From positions 178,405 to 242,404 of the forward strand of contig CAWUCO010000071.1 in assembly GCA_963920705.1 (NCBI GenBank): 64,000 nucleotides of DNA, in the 5' to 3' direction. Positions 1 to 11,480 of this stretch are shown piece after piece. Origin of the DNA: Odiellus spinosus (lineage: Eukaryota > Arthropoda > Arachnida > Opiliones > Phalangiidae). A program made the position numbers and the translations under genes. The notes beneath the pieces are model-generated. The model saw only the letters and a program-made list of their open reading frames with translations, was not told the origin of the DNA and did not search any database. How positions within the stretch are numbered: position 1 is the stretch's first letter; each line of letters starts with the position of its first letter.

Positions 1-95
1 GATGTGTAAACTTAATTTCGCAAAGTTGAAGTGTCTAGACTTTAAATCTTCGAGCCTACATATTATCATTGCGGTAATCTTCGAAAGGAACACCG

Positions 96-140
96 TATAA
101 AAAGGGTTGGATGATGGTCTTTAGCGCATCGCAGTTCACT
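96..140 (+). promoter_or_regulatory. Core promoter of the small secreted protein gene
   Basis: A TATA box (TATAAAAAG, 96-104) lies about 30-35 bp before an initiator-like stretch around 128-137 (GCAGTTCACT), and the predicted start codon follows at 168. This spacing is normal for insect RNA polymerase II core promoters and would give a 5' UTR of roughly 35 nt. The start site is inferred, not observed. Confidence 0.55.
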
Positions 141-167
141 CCGCGGCATTCTTTCAAACTTCTCATT

Positions 168-990
168 ATGTTAAAACTCGTAGCTTCGCTCTTGGCTTTG
201 GCCCTGGTGGTAAATATAACAATATTCTTTATTCTACTATTGTTCAATAATTGGTCAAGGTAGTTATTTTTAAAATATTAAATTTGCACTTGCAAGATTT
301 AGAAACCGGTTTACATCACGAGTAACGCTTTCTTTTTCATCGCGTTCTGGGTTAAGTAATGGGACGAAGAAATAGTATTATTTTCTTTTGCTCGTAGTGT
401 ATATACCTTTAACAAAACTATAAGTGTCACGTGATTAATGTCCCAGATGTTGAATTCATAACTACTTTAAAACGTACACTCAGTGGGTTCAATTTATTTG
501 GTGAAGTGAAAAATCTTTCTCTCGAGTAGAGGTTGAAACCACTTTTGTTCGAATTTCCTTTTTTTACTGATTTACTGTATAACGCTAGGCATTAACAAAT
601 ATTTGGTGTCTTTAGTGTTCTGGTCAGAAGTCCTTCGGAACTTACCAGGCCCTCGCGTCACCCACCTCGGAATCACTGAAAATTACGAATCCAGCTCCTA
701 TAGAGTACGCACCCCCTGAGGAACCCACCAAGGTGACCAGCGTTGGAGTTGAGCGAATCGAGGTAGCACCACCTACCACCACTTACGTTCAAACGCGGAT
801 ATTCTGGAGGACAACTAGGCCGCTCCAAGTTATCAGGAGTTATCCTTCCAGCTACGTTAACGTTCTAGGACCCAGTGTTCTATATAGTAAACCCAACGGA
901 AATGATGCCCTTAACCAGTACACTAAATCAGGCAGAATCGAGACGTACGAAGCGGGCACCAAGTCTGTCCATTACACCCAACGATACTAA
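168..990 (+). CDS. Small secreted protein, two exons, function unknown
   Basis: Exon 1 is 168-209 and encodes 14 residues (MLKLVASLLALALV), a signal-peptide core. A phase-0 intron follows (donor GTAAAT at 210, acceptor TTTAG ending at 615). Exon 2 is 616-990 including the TAA. The predicted product is 138 residues. After the signal peptide the mature chain begins near a Cys, with a Pro/Thr-rich stretch (EYAPPEEPTK), then VAPPTTTYVQ and a Tyr/Ser/Arg-rich C-terminus ending HYTQRY. A short first exon holding only the signal peptide is common in insect cuticular and other secreted proteins, but I see no chitin-binding or other named domain, so no function is assigned. An AATAAA at 1167-1172 could be its poly(A) signal. 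This is the only host gene in the window that looks intact. Confidence 0.72.
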
Positions 991-1336
991 AAGCGAATCC
1001 CGCCCCATATCAATATGATTACGAAACCTATGTAAAAAATAATAATTGTTTGACGAATTGAACCTAATTGCTATTCAATTTTTATTCTTGTGAGTTTCTT
1101 ACATAGCTTTTGGTTTTTAATATTTGAATGAAGTGGAAGAATATTTTTTTCGATTCTATTATTAAAAATAAAGCATAAGCCCAAGTCTTTAATAGTAATA
1201 TGACATATGGGCGTGAAAAGTAGTTTTCCCCCATTTTGTTGATCAACTTCATTGTCAATTTGTCATCTTTAACACCAAAAGTAACAAAAACCATTTTATC
1301 TCTCATCGTTTATATTATAAAATCATTATAATTTTT
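991..1336. other. 3' flank of the secreted protein gene
   Basis: AT-rich non-coding sequence with a candidate poly(A) signal AATAAA at 1167-1172. No other gene is recognisable before the dispersed repeat begins at about 1337. Confidence 0.4.
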
Positions 1337-2596
1337 ACCTCCCCGACTGAATTTTAGTTCAGGGTTAGGTTTTACACGTGTGTGTGTGTATGTTTGTGTG
1401 TGTGTCACGTCCGGCGTAACCGGATATCATGTGACCTAGCTTGTGGAGCAAAAGTTTAGAGACGTAATCATCCCAGCTAATCCGTTTAACGGGAAATATC
1501 TCCTTTAAGCATGGCTGCCACATTGAGTTTCAGGTGTCGTTCAATTATATACAACAGGACGTCTCCCATTGGATATTATCGCCTTCCACCATCCACTTTA
1601 CGGTCAAACCTCGATGCTGGACAGTTGAAGGCGATTATAAGCAATGGGACGTCTCCCACTGTAATAATCACCTCCGACCATCCCCACACCAAGGTCCAAC
1701 CTGCAGTTTCCAATATCAGCGAGCCATATTAGCGAGGCGTCCCTCACTAATATGGTCCACATCAACCTTCCACTCTCCAAATATGGCCAACCAATGGGTA
1801 AATTAGCTTTGCGAACCAAGCGCCTAGAGATCAAGAATCAACAAGACATTTTAGGGAGGGGGTTTTCCTCCCAACTTCATGCCCACAACGCTCGATTATT
1901 AAGGCCTTCGAACGGTTTATATACTACCTTTTCCGAGTGAATGCAAATGAGCCTTATGGTGTGATATCGTTTACGGAAATGAAACGCAATATTAATTTAT
2001 ATTGTAATTAAAAATATGGAAATGGTTAAACAATCTGATTAATAATATAGTCGAAAAATCAATTTAAAATTCGAGAAAGTTTAGAAGATATTTAAGAAAT
2101 TGTTCAAAAATTTAATGAAATATGACCGTTTAATACCAGTTTGAGTTGCCAACACGCGCTAAGCCTCTTTCCATATATATCATTAGTCAAAAAAGCAGAG
2201 GTATCACGGGCAGTATATGCTTAAATTTGCTGCAAACTTAGGGTGGGTTGAAGAATCTAGTTAAAGGTGCGTTTTAACTGTTACCCTATATTCCACCGTC
2301 CACTGAATTCGAATTAATGCAGACAAAGGTACTTTGACAAAAGTTGATAAGACTGACGAGAGTATCTCTAGTTAAACAAAGATTTAAATAATGAAACATT
2401 GATAAAGTACATGAAGTAATAGAAAGTAAGGTGCCTGAATTGGCTACAAAAGGGTGAAATCATGAGCTTAGCCGAGCTTTATTAATCGCTTCAAAATGGT
2501 AAACAAAAACTTTATTTCTTAAACAGTAGAATGCTAAGGAATATCCATTGAATTCGAGTTAATAGAGAAAAAGTATAGTTTACTGAGTACGAGTGG

Positions 2597-2904
2597 TTTT
2601 TTTATTTTTTATTTTATTTTGTCGATTAATGGGCTACAGCATTTGCCTGTAGGCGCCTAGAGCCCGTACAATTTAGTCGTCGGTCTTGGGAATGGGGGGA
2701 ACAGGTGGGATAATGGACTACACAGGGAAGACGACTGGGAATTGGCCACGCGACGGATGGAGGAGGGAAGAGGAAGGACCATACCTTCGCGGACCATTCG
2801 CAACACTCCCCATGGACAAGGGACCTGCTATTCGATCAGGATAATAACCAGACCTTGCCACTGAGACGCCAGTTTACATGAGTGCGCCACCACTCCCGGC
2901 CGGC
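2597..2904 (-). mobile_element. SINE-like insertion in repeat copy A
   Basis: About 308 bp, much less AT-rich than its surroundings and absent from the matching places in copies B and C. On the minus strand it starts with GCCGGCCGGGAGTGGTGGCG and ends in an A-rich tail (the T-rich tract at 2597-2630 on the plus strand). Short length, GC-rich head and A-rich tail fit a Pol III-type SINE. I could not confirm A and B boxes or a clear target duplication, so the class is tentative. Confidence 0.4.
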
Positions 2905-3945
2905 TTCTATTAGTTAAACAAAGATTGATAAAGTATATGAAGCAATAGAGAGAAAGATGGCTGAATGGGTTACGAAAAGATAATAAAGATTAAACATAAA
3001 CCTTGCCGAGCTTTCGTAAGTGGTTCTAAATTGATGAACAAAAATTTAATTTATTTAACAGTAGATAAGCTAATTAAAAAAGAAATGTTTTACGAAGAAA
3101 AACCCGTAAGTAATATAAAACTGAGTTTTATTTAAAAGAACAACAGCAACTCCCCATAAGAGTCTGGGTCCACGTAATGTTAAAAATTTTCGTCTCTTTT
3201 ATGATAAATTCGTATTATATTATTAAAATAGGGTAGTTGGGGGATAATTTAAAGCTAAAATTCGAGCTCACAACTGTAAATTTTGGGAATTACAACGAAT
3301 GGAAGGTTTCTTCCATAATGTAAAGAATAGGAAGAATCTATGACTTCCGTGCCGGATATGAAAGCCTTCCCCCACACGAAAATCTTGAACGGTTATTATT
3401 TTAGATTCATAATTATGTTAGGAAAATATTAGGAAAGAATTATTTTGTAACTGCCACGGGTATAGTGCTGGCGGCAAAATGAAATTCGTATATTTTTGGT
3501 CTACTATGCCTCGAAATCCTCGAAAACGCCTGTAGAAGTGTTCCACTTGTCAAGCATTCATGCAGTAGGCTTTTGCTAGCTTTACAGGGGCCGTGCAAAG
3601 ACTATATAGCTTACTTGAATAGTCTTTGGTGTAGAAGAAACTCGAAAAATAAATAGAGAAATCATACCAATTAGAAGATACTGGAGTAGTATCTTTAATT
3701 TTTATTTCATATTAAACAAAACACACTTGTATAAAACGGACAAATTATTCATTTAACGCTAAGGTTTTCTACGTTTAACGTATGTCTGGTAGTTCAAGCT
3801 CAGTGGCATCTTCACACACTACACGCAATTTTGACTGGTACCAACTGCCTCGATCTTCATGGCGACGATAACCAAGATACCAGATTACGCTGCTAACGTG
3901 AACACAAGTACCTATCGTCAAACTACCACCTTTGCAATTGCAATA

Positions 3946-5967
3946 CTAGCCTTTAATGGCATTTGCACTTGTCCCGTTCGGTACATAACGAATTAGAGCT
4001 TGGTGAACAGCTGAGGTAGAAAATTGACCAGGCACGCGTATACGAATTAAGTCATGTTCAACTTTGGACACTTCGACGCTGAAAGAGCCGGATTTCGATA
4101 TAGTCAACGCCACATAAGATTCAGCGCGTTTCGTTTTAAAGTCGCTCATTACCACCTCACGTACATCACTTTCACGAAGTACAGGGAAGTCTTGAAATTC
4201 ACTATCCTCAATTCGTTGCCATTTAGACGGTTTGCGAAGCAGATTATCGCGCTCAACTACTTCCTTAAGAGGATTTTCTTTCGTAGAGACTGCCAGCATT
4301 TTTTCGACGGAGTCTTCCCAGGAACCTTTAAGATGTAACTCCGGGTGGTAGGCGTTCAACAGCGCAGCAGCAATTTGAAGAAGTTCCGGAACTAATGGTA
4401 ACATATGCACAGGTATACGGTTTTGAAAAAAACGATACACCGTCTGCAAATGCTCATTCCTAACTTCAACCGGCCACCTGAGGTACGTTACTTGTCGGGA
4501 ACGATTAACTTCTTGCGTGTTTACTTGCTTCTCGCCTTTAGACAAGAACGAAGGCATTTGTAAATCCACAGCCAGTTCAGTCAGTACGCTGTTGGAGTCT
4601 CGAAAACCGCGGTCTGCCAGTACAACGTCACCAACTTGAAAGAAAGACTGGAGTTCTTCTCTCTTTTTGATAGAATGGTTTAAAATGCGCCCGTCGTTAT
4701 TGCGGCCATTAGCAAAGTAGGGTCCGATTATATCTATTATGTAACCCGTAGTTGTTACCATTAACATTGGCTTGAGGATATGCTGGCCTTTGTGCACACA
4801 GAAGGATTTGTGAAGAACGGTATAGTCCTTGGATCTTCCAATCTTGATATAGGTGCCATCTACAATGGTAATAAGACAATTAGGCTTGTTGTTAGCAAAG
4901 AGTTTTACTGCTGCTCCAGATTGATGGTTTGTTATCAGATTGTCACGTGATAAGTGTTGCAGGCCAAAATGATGTGGCACGAAATGCTCCGATAAAGCCA
5001 TAATAACCGCTTTTACCGTGTTTGATACCGATCTTTCAGTTAAATGAAATAAAGTTGATAACACCTTATTGGAGATACCCAATCGTAATTTCACCAATAA
5101 TACTGCTAGAGCTGTCTTCGACGAACAGCATCTGATGGTACGAATAATGTCCTCAATAGTCGAATGCAACTCTAGGAACTCGTGCAGGGACAATGAAGTT
5201 AATACTTTACAGTCTTCATCACTTTGTATGAAGTTGTCAAAGCTCGGCGTCCGTATGTCGTTAACACATTTCCTGAGGTCCTGTAATAGTTGCTCAATGT
5301 CCGTGGCAGTCATAATGGTTGATCTAGCGGAAACCTGAATTCCAGCAATTATTTCGGTGGGAAGCTCTCCGTTAACGAGATGCGTGGAGCACATTCGGTT
5401 GTCCCGATGAATAAATATGGCTCTTTCCACAAATATACTTGTTCTCACTTCGGCTTTTACCCTGGTTCGTGTACTAACACCGCAAATGAAGCAAGTCTTT
5501 GGCAGGGGCCGAACACAACTGTGCTTTATGGCAATAGTGTTTGATGACGTACGCTTTCGTGGTAATTGCGACGTTGATGGCTGAGGTATTGGTGACGGTG
5601 ATGGATTAGATACTGTGGACTTTGTTGGTTCAGGTACTGTGGACGTTGATGGCTCAGGTACTGTTGACGTTGATGGATTAGATACTTGCGTCATTTGTCT
5701 TCGTTTTTGTGGTGAAGACGATGACGTTGAAGAGCCATCATCACTACTGAAGGACGATTTGCTAGCATTTAAGAACGTTTGAAACTTTCGTGACAGACCC
5801 GAGCACTTTAAACAAATCTTCGTTGTTTTGCTATTAATTACAAGTGGTAATAACCCTTTACTAAAACGAAGAAAACGAGCAAAGCCAGCCTTTACGTGAG
5901 TGCCTATACCTCTACTTGTACTATTGGTAACTTTCCGATTGCACGCGTAACATGTATTTGGAGCCAT
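3946..5967 (-). pseudogene. DDE transposase (DDE_Tnp_4 type), truncated by a nonsense codon
   Basis: The frame is open from a Met at 6027, but MAPNTCYACN at 5967 is the likelier start because it directly precedes the zinc-binding region. N-terminal cysteine pairs (CYAC, CLKC) are followed by a Ser/Thr/Pro-rich linker and a CFICG...MCSTH zinc motif. The catalytic core shows VDGTY (first Asp), ADRGFRD (second Asp) and RWPVEVRN (Glu), as in the DDE_4 clan of IS5/Harbinger nucleases that cut and paste DNA. Other copies continue past AIKG into WYCNCKGG...CVH, a SWIM-type zinc finger. Here the Trp codon is TAG, so the SWIM tail is lost at 3946. Probably inactive. Confidence 0.8.
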
Positions 5968-6077
5968 CTCCAAATTCCAAGTGACTCTCACATTGATGTT
6001 ATTGATAAGGAAAGTTCTTAAGATCATGGTTCAAACCAGATATTACAATTTTTTTAATGTTTATAAAAACAGGTTTA

Positions 6078-6171
6078 ATTATTTTTCGCCAACCTGGCTG
6101 GCAAAAAATATTAAAGACGTCTTTAATATTTTTCGCCAACCTGGCTGGCAAAAAATATTAAAGACGTCTTT
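6078..6171. repeat. Palindrome and direct repeat at the fold-back centre
   Basis: A ~47-bp unit (TTTTTCGCCAACCTGGCTGG and following bases to GACGTCTTT) occurs twice in tandem. It contains the perfect 12-bp palindrome AAAGACGTCTTT, and the two halves pair as a larger palindrome around 6118. It sits where the single-copy N-terminal half meets the inverted 3' half, so it marks the join of the fold-back or a tiny inserted element. Confidence 0.6.
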
Positions 6172-7456
6172 ATCAACTTTATTTCATTTAACTGAAAGAT
6201 CGGTATCAAACACGGTAAAAGCGGTTATTATGGCTTTATCGGAGCATTTCGTGCCACATCATTTTGGCCTGCAACACTTATCACGTGACAATCTGATAAC
6301 AAACCATCAATCTGGAGCAGCAGTAAAACTCTTTGCTAACAACAAGCCTAATTGTCTTATTACCATTGTAGATGGCCCCTATATCAAGGTTGGAAGATCC
6401 AAGGACTATACCGTTCTTCACAAATCCTTCTGTGTGCACAAAGGCCAGCATATCCTCAAGCCAATGTTAATGGTAACAACTACGGGTTACATAATAGATA
6501 TAATCGGACCCTACTTTGCTAATGGCCGCAATAACGACGGGCGCATTTTAAACCATTCTATCAAAAAGAGAGAAGAACTCCAGTCTTTCTTTCAAGTTGG
6601 TGACGTTGTACTGGCAGACCGCGGTTTTCGAGACTCCAACAGCGTACTGACTGAACTGGGTGTGGATTTACAAATGCCTTCGTTCTTGTCTAAAGGCGAG
6701 AAGCAAGTAAACACGCAAGAAGTTAATCGTTCCCGACAAGTAACGTACCTCAGGTGGCCGGTTGAAGTTAGGAATGGGCATTTGCAGACGGTGTATCGTT
6801 TTTTTCAAAACCGTATACCTGTGCATATGTTACCATTAGTTCCGGAACTTCTTCAAATTGCTGCTGCGCTGTTGAACGCCTACCACCCGGAGTTACATCT
6901 TAAAGGTTCCTGGGAAGACTCCGTCGAAAAAATGCTGGCAGTCTCTACGAAAGAAAATCCTCTTAAGGAAGTAGTTGAGCGCGATAATCTGCTTCGCAAA
7001 CCGTCTAAATGGCAACGAATTGAGGATAGTGAATTTCAAGACTTCCCTGTACTTCGTGAAAGTGATGTACGTGAGGTGGTAATGAGCGACTTTAAAACGA
7101 AACGCGCTGAATCTTATGTGGCGTTGACTATATCGAAATCCGGCTCTTTCAGCGTCGAAGTGTCCAAAGTTGAACATGACTTAATTCGTATACGCGTGCC
7201 TGGTCAATTTTCCACCTCAGCTGTTCACCAAGCTCTAATTCGTTATGTACCGAACGGGACAGGTGCAAATGCCATTAAAGGCTGGTATTGCAATTGCAAA
7301 GGTGGTAGTTTGACGATAGGTACTTGTGTTCACGTTAGCAGCGTAATCTGGTATCTTGGTTATCGTCGCCATGAAGATCGAGGCAGTTGGTACCAGTCAA
7401 AATTGCGTGTAGTGTGTGAAGATGCCACTGAGCTTGAACTACCAGACATACGTTAA
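6171..7456 (+). pseudogene. Inverted 3' half of the DDE transposase, SWIM tail intact
   Basis: This is the inverted partner of the gene at 3946-5967 and starts within STLFHLTERSV, so it lacks the N-terminal zinc region. The frame stays open to the stop at 7454-7456 and includes ADRGFRD, RWPVEVRN and the C-terminal SWIM-like motif (WYCNCKGG...TCVHVSS). The first catalytic motif reads VDGPY rather than VDGTY. A 491-codon frame opens upstream at 5981, but its first ~63 codons are junction sequence, not transposase. It lacks the DNA-binding half, so it cannot be a complete transposase. Confidence 0.75.
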
Positions 7457-8371
7457 ACGTAGAAAACCTTAGCGTTAAATGAATAATTTGTCCGTTTTAT
7501 ACAAGTGTGTTTTGTTTAATATGAAATAAAAATTAAAGATACTACTCCAGTATCTTCTAATTGGTATGATTTCTCTATTTATTTTTCGAGTTTCTTCTAC
7601 ACCAAAGACTATTCAAGTAAGCTATATAGTCTTTGCACGGCCCCTGTAAAGCTAGCAAAAGCCTACTGCATGAATGCTTGACAAGTGGAACACTTCTACA
7701 GGCGTTTTCGAGGATTTCGAGGCATAGTAGACCAAAAATATACGAATTTCATTTTGCCGCCAGCACTATACCCGTTACAAAATAATTCTTTCCTAATATT
7801 TTCCTAACATAATTATGAATCTAAAATAATAACCGTTCAAGATTTTCGTGTGGGGGAAGGCTTTCATATCCGGCACGGAAGTCATAGATTCTTCCTATTC
7901 TTTACATTATGGAAGAAACCTTCCATTCGTTGTAATTCCCAAAATTTACAGTTGTGAGCTCGAATTTTAGCTTTAAATTATCCCCCAACTACCCTATTTT
8001 AATAATATAATACGAATTTATCATAAAAGAGACGAAAATTTTTAACATTACGTGGACCCAGACTCTTATGGGGAGTTGCTGTTGTTCTTTGAGACGTGTC
8101 GAGCCGCGGCTCGTCATTCAGTCCTGTGTACAGTGAGTATTAACACGCTTAAATATCGAAACGGGATAGCGGGCAAACAACAGTGTGGGGTTAAAGATCA
8201 CGTTAAGTTATTTTTTACAGATAAGATTAGCTAGGTTCCAATTGTTTTTTAGTTTAAATCCAAATTCTAGATTAAAGTTATTTTTAAATTTTTTAATATA
8301 GAGGATTTCGGTGATTTTTCTCCGATAGTAATCGTTTTATTTAGTTAAAATACTAACGCCACCAATAATGT

Positions 8372-8892
8372 CAAACCCCGAGACGAACGCAAATGGTTAT
8401 TTATTCCTTTCTATAAAGGTCTAAATGAAATTTTACAAAGAAAACTTGCGACGTATGACATCAAAGTCATTAACAAAAAGCTACGACCTTAGAAGTAAAT
8501 TTGTAAAATGGGAAAATGCTGGACCACATAAAAAGACCAACATTATGGATACTGTCGGAGTGGTATGTAAAATCAATTGCCTTAATTGCCCCGGTATCTA
8601 CATAGGGGAAACTGAAAGAAGATTAAAAGAGAGAATTAATGAACAAAAACGCGATGTTAAAAATTTTAAAATAACAAACGCCATTTATGTCCACCTGAAA
8701 AATAATAACGATCACATAATTGATTGGGAGAATGTTAGTATTTTAACTAAATAAAACGATTACTATCGGAGAAAAATCACCGAAAGCCTCTATATTAAAA
8801 AATTTAAAAATAACTTTAATCTAGAATTTGGATTTAAACTAAAAAACAATTGGAACCTAGCTAATATTATCTGTAAAAATAACTTAACATGA
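8372..8892 (+). pseudogene. Penelope-like element C-terminus with GIY-YIG endonuclease
   Basis: The reading starts in one frame (FIPFYKGLNEILQRKL), shifts near 8490, then runs through CKINCLNCPGIYIGETERRL, a Cys pair and YIG motif typical of the Penelope-like GIY-YIG domain, to IDWENVSIL. After an in-frame TAA (8752-8754) the family-like sequence continues (DYYRRKITESLYIKK) to a TGA at 8890-8892. The reverse transcriptase domain is missing. At least one frameshift and one nonsense codon show it is dead. The last ~150 bp lie in the right fold-back arm, so they also occur inverted in 8091-8354. Confidence 0.75.
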
Positions 8893-8968
8893 TCTTTAAC
8901 CCCACGCTGTTGTTTGCCCGCTATCCCGTTTCGATATTTAAGCGTGTTAATACTCACTGTACACAGGA

Positions 8969-8999
8969 CTGAATGACGAGCCGCGGCTCGAAACGTCTC
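8969..8999 (+). ncRNA. Hammerhead-ribozyme-like motif, Penelope arm
   Basis: CTGAATGA is followed by a perfect stem (CGAGCCGCGGCTCG) and GAAACGTC. The order C-U-G-A-(N)-U-G-A, stem II, GAAA, then a two-base stem III and UC cleavage context is the layout of the minimal hammerhead ribozymes reported from Penelope-like elements. One extra base interrupts the first core box, so activity is doubtful. The inverted copy at 8091-8121 has a change in the GAAAC box. Confidence 0.45.
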
Positions 9000-9858
9000 A
9001 AATTTTAAATAAAACTCAGTTTTATATTACTTACGGGTTTTTCTTCGTAAAAAATTTCTTTTTTAATAATTACTAATAACCCACCGTAAGACGATACTTG
9101 TGAATCTCTTTAAGTAGATAAGCTATTTTTAATGGTATTTTTTATCGATAACTGTAAATTACATTCACTGGGTTCTTCTGCTCGGGTAGCCCTCTTCAGC
9201 CCTTTAATTTTGACTATTATATTATATCATGAGTATCCCATTAAATTCATCTTAATTCACCGTAGTTAAAAAGTAGGCAAGATTTTCTTATCATTTGATT
9301 TTTTTAACTTTAATAATATATCTCTTCTGGGCCTATATAAACGAGATTTACAGATTCGGAACCAAGAATCCATTCAGGTTCCATAAGAATATGGGAAGGC
9401 CGCGATTCAATAACCATCCTTCCAAACTTTGTAGCAAAAGTTCGTCCGCTTCGAAGTAAATCGCTCCTGAAATCTATTATTAACCCGCGCCACTAACGAC
9501 CTTGACATAATATTTTGGGTAATTCGGAGAACCCGGTAGGGTTCTTACGTTATGGGCTGATCATCATCTGTAATGCAATTTTGATTTCCTTAAAAAATTT
9601 GACCTTTAGCCAATCAGAACGCTCCATTTCCCCATTGAAATAACATTAAAATCGACTTTTTCGAGGACATGTCCTGTGCATCGCAGAACTAAACGAGCAA
9701 TTATTTGTTACAGTTAAAATCAATTTTAAGTGGTAGAGCAAGGTTCGAATGTGTGCCTTTTCTAAGTTTCATTTAAAAATATTAAGTCTAAGTATTTTAA
9801 AATTAATTCTGAAGTTGACCCTTTTTTGGTACTTAGCTGGTTTTGCGCATGACCAAAT

Positions 9859-10268
9859 ACCTTTCAGATTTATTTTCTAATACTTCCGGATATTTTTCAG
9901 ACTTGGATTTTCCGTGTGGTATGAATTAAGATTCGAGCTTTATTTTAAGACTAATTTCATTATAATACACCGATTAGTTGGCCCACAATCTATTCATGAA
10001 AACGGAGGGAACAATAAGGCGGAGAAATAGATTCGCCAAAAACCCAAGCCTAATTTGATAAATTAGGCTTAGGTTTTAAATGGCAAAATCACGCTTGATT
10101 TGGAGGCTATGGGTATTGAACTCTAATGACTTAATTTCTCCTCCTTCATATTTTTGCCGATTTTATAGATAGATTGTGGCCAAACTAATCGGTGTAAAAT
10201 TATATAATTAGTCTTAAAATAAAGCCCGAAAAATATCTGGAAGCATTAGAAAATAAGTCTGAAAGGTA
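9859..10268. mobile_element. Palindromic MITE-like element
   Basis: The ends TACCTTTCAGATTTATTTTC and its near reverse complement bound a 410-bp imperfect palindrome. Pairing continues inward (CCGATTAGTTGG against CCAAACTAATCGG), and there is a small perfect hairpin at the centre (AAGCCTAATTT / AAATTAGGCTT, ~10050-10077). Ends in TA fit a Tc1/mariner-type MITE. Confidence 0.5.
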
Positions 10269-10397
10269 AGTCTCTTACAAAAAACGGAAATCCCATAGAA
10301 TTACATAAATTTTCAATTTCTCCGCCTTAAAAGTACTCTCCTTTTTAAAAATGAGTGAAATTCCGAACTACTTGCCATTCCGAACGGCAATAAGGAA

Positions 10398-11480
10398 GGT
10401 ATTAACATCAAAAATAATGAAAAAATTAATTTAAATTTAGTTTAAAGGGTAATGGAAAAATATAAAGATTTCACTGCGGCTGTCGGAGATATTAACATCA
10501 AAATTGATGAAAAAATTAATTTAAATTTGGTTTAAAGGGCAATGGGAAAAATATAAAGATTTTGCTGCGGATGTCAGAGGTATTAACATAAAAATTTATG
10601 AAATAATTTATTTGAAATTTGTTTTAAAGGGCAATAGGGAAAATATAATTATTTCGCTGCGGTTGTTGGAGGTATTAACATCAAAATTGATGAAAAAATT
10701 TATTTAAATTTGGTTTAAAGGGCAGTGGGGAAAATATAATGATTTCACTGCGGCTGTTGGAGGCATTAACATCAAAATTTATGAAAAAATTCATTTTAAA
10801 TTTGGTTTAAAGGGCAATGGGGAAAATATAGATTTCACTGCTGCTGTCGGAGGTATAAACATCAAAATTGATGAAAAAATTAATTTAAATTTGGTTTAAA
10901 GGGCAATGGGGAAAATATAAAGATTTCATTGCGGCTGTCGGAGGTATTAACATCAAAATTGATGAAAAAATTTATTTAAATTTGGTTTAAAGGGCAATGG
11001 GGAAAATGTAGAGACCTGACTGAATCAAGTGAGGCTGCCCCAGCTATTAACATCAAAAATTATGAAAAAAAAAATTTAATTGGGTTTAAAGGGCAATGGT
11101 AAAAATGTAGAAATTTGACTAAATCAAGTGAGGCTGCCCCAGCTATTAACATCAAAAATTATGAAAAAATTAATTTTAATTGGGTTTAAAGGGCAATGGT
11201 AAAAATATAGAGATCTGATTGAATCAAGTGAGGCTGCCCCAGCTATTAACATAAAAAATTATGAAAATATTTTGTTTAATTGGGTTTAAAGGGCAATGGA
11301 AAAATGTAGAAATTTAACTAAATCAAGTGCGGCTGCCACAGCTATTAACATCAAAAATGATGAAAAACTTAATTTTAATTGGGTTTAAAGGGAAATGATA
11401 AAAATTTAAAGATTTCGCTGCGGCTGCCGGAGGTATTAACATCAAAAATGATGAATAAATTAATTTTAATAGGGTTTAAA
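10398..11480. repeat. ~90-100-bp tandem satellite, about 12 units
   Basis: Each unit has the core ATTAACATCAAAA, then GATGAAAAAATT, GGTTTAAAGGGCAATGG and AAAATATA. There are two subtypes. The first seven or so units and the last carry GATTTCACTGCGGCTGTCGG; the later ones carry CTGAATCAAGTGAGGCTGCC and are ~10 bp longer. Wholly contained in the 5.77 kb TIR element. Confidence 0.8.

Larger units (their letters stand above)
3135..8090 (-). mobile_element. IS5/Harbinger-like DDE transposon, fold-back copy 1
   Basis: The termini are AAAGAACAACAGC and its reverse complement. The two halves are inverted copies: left arm 3135-5060 (1926 bp) and right arm 6171-8090 (1920 bp), the 6-bp difference coming from a small deletion near the 7770s. 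The 1110-bp loop (5061-6170) holds the transposase N-terminal region and a small central palindrome. The element thus carries two 3' halves of the transposase gene and one 5' half. The gene content resembles eukaryotic IS5-type families such as ISL2EU, but I cannot fix the family without a database. Confidence 0.75.
3072..9112 (+). mobile_element. Penelope-like fold-back insertion with nested transposon
   Basis: A 12-bp direct repeat AGTAGATAAGCT flanks the insertion (3060-3071 and 9113-9124); copy B of the host repeat carries the site once, near 37850. The outer ends, about 3075-3134 and 9001-9060, are inverted copies of each other. Inner inverted arms are 8091-8354 and 8737-8999. Between them lies the C-terminal part of a Penelope-type protein with a GIY-YIG nuclease. 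The IS5-like element at 3135-8090 inserted later into the left arm. Penelope-like elements are known for inverted partial copies at their ends. Confidence 0.65.

Noticed and set aside
1511..1940. Short frames shared by repeat copies A and C (RTSPI.YYR.PPST)
   Set aside because: Similarity follows DNA-level relatedness of the repeats; two frames are equally open and copy B breaks them.
10398..11480. Possible CRISPR array (regularly spaced repeats)
   Set aside because: The whole ~90-bp unit is repeated with no unique spacers, and the context is a eukaryotic transposon.
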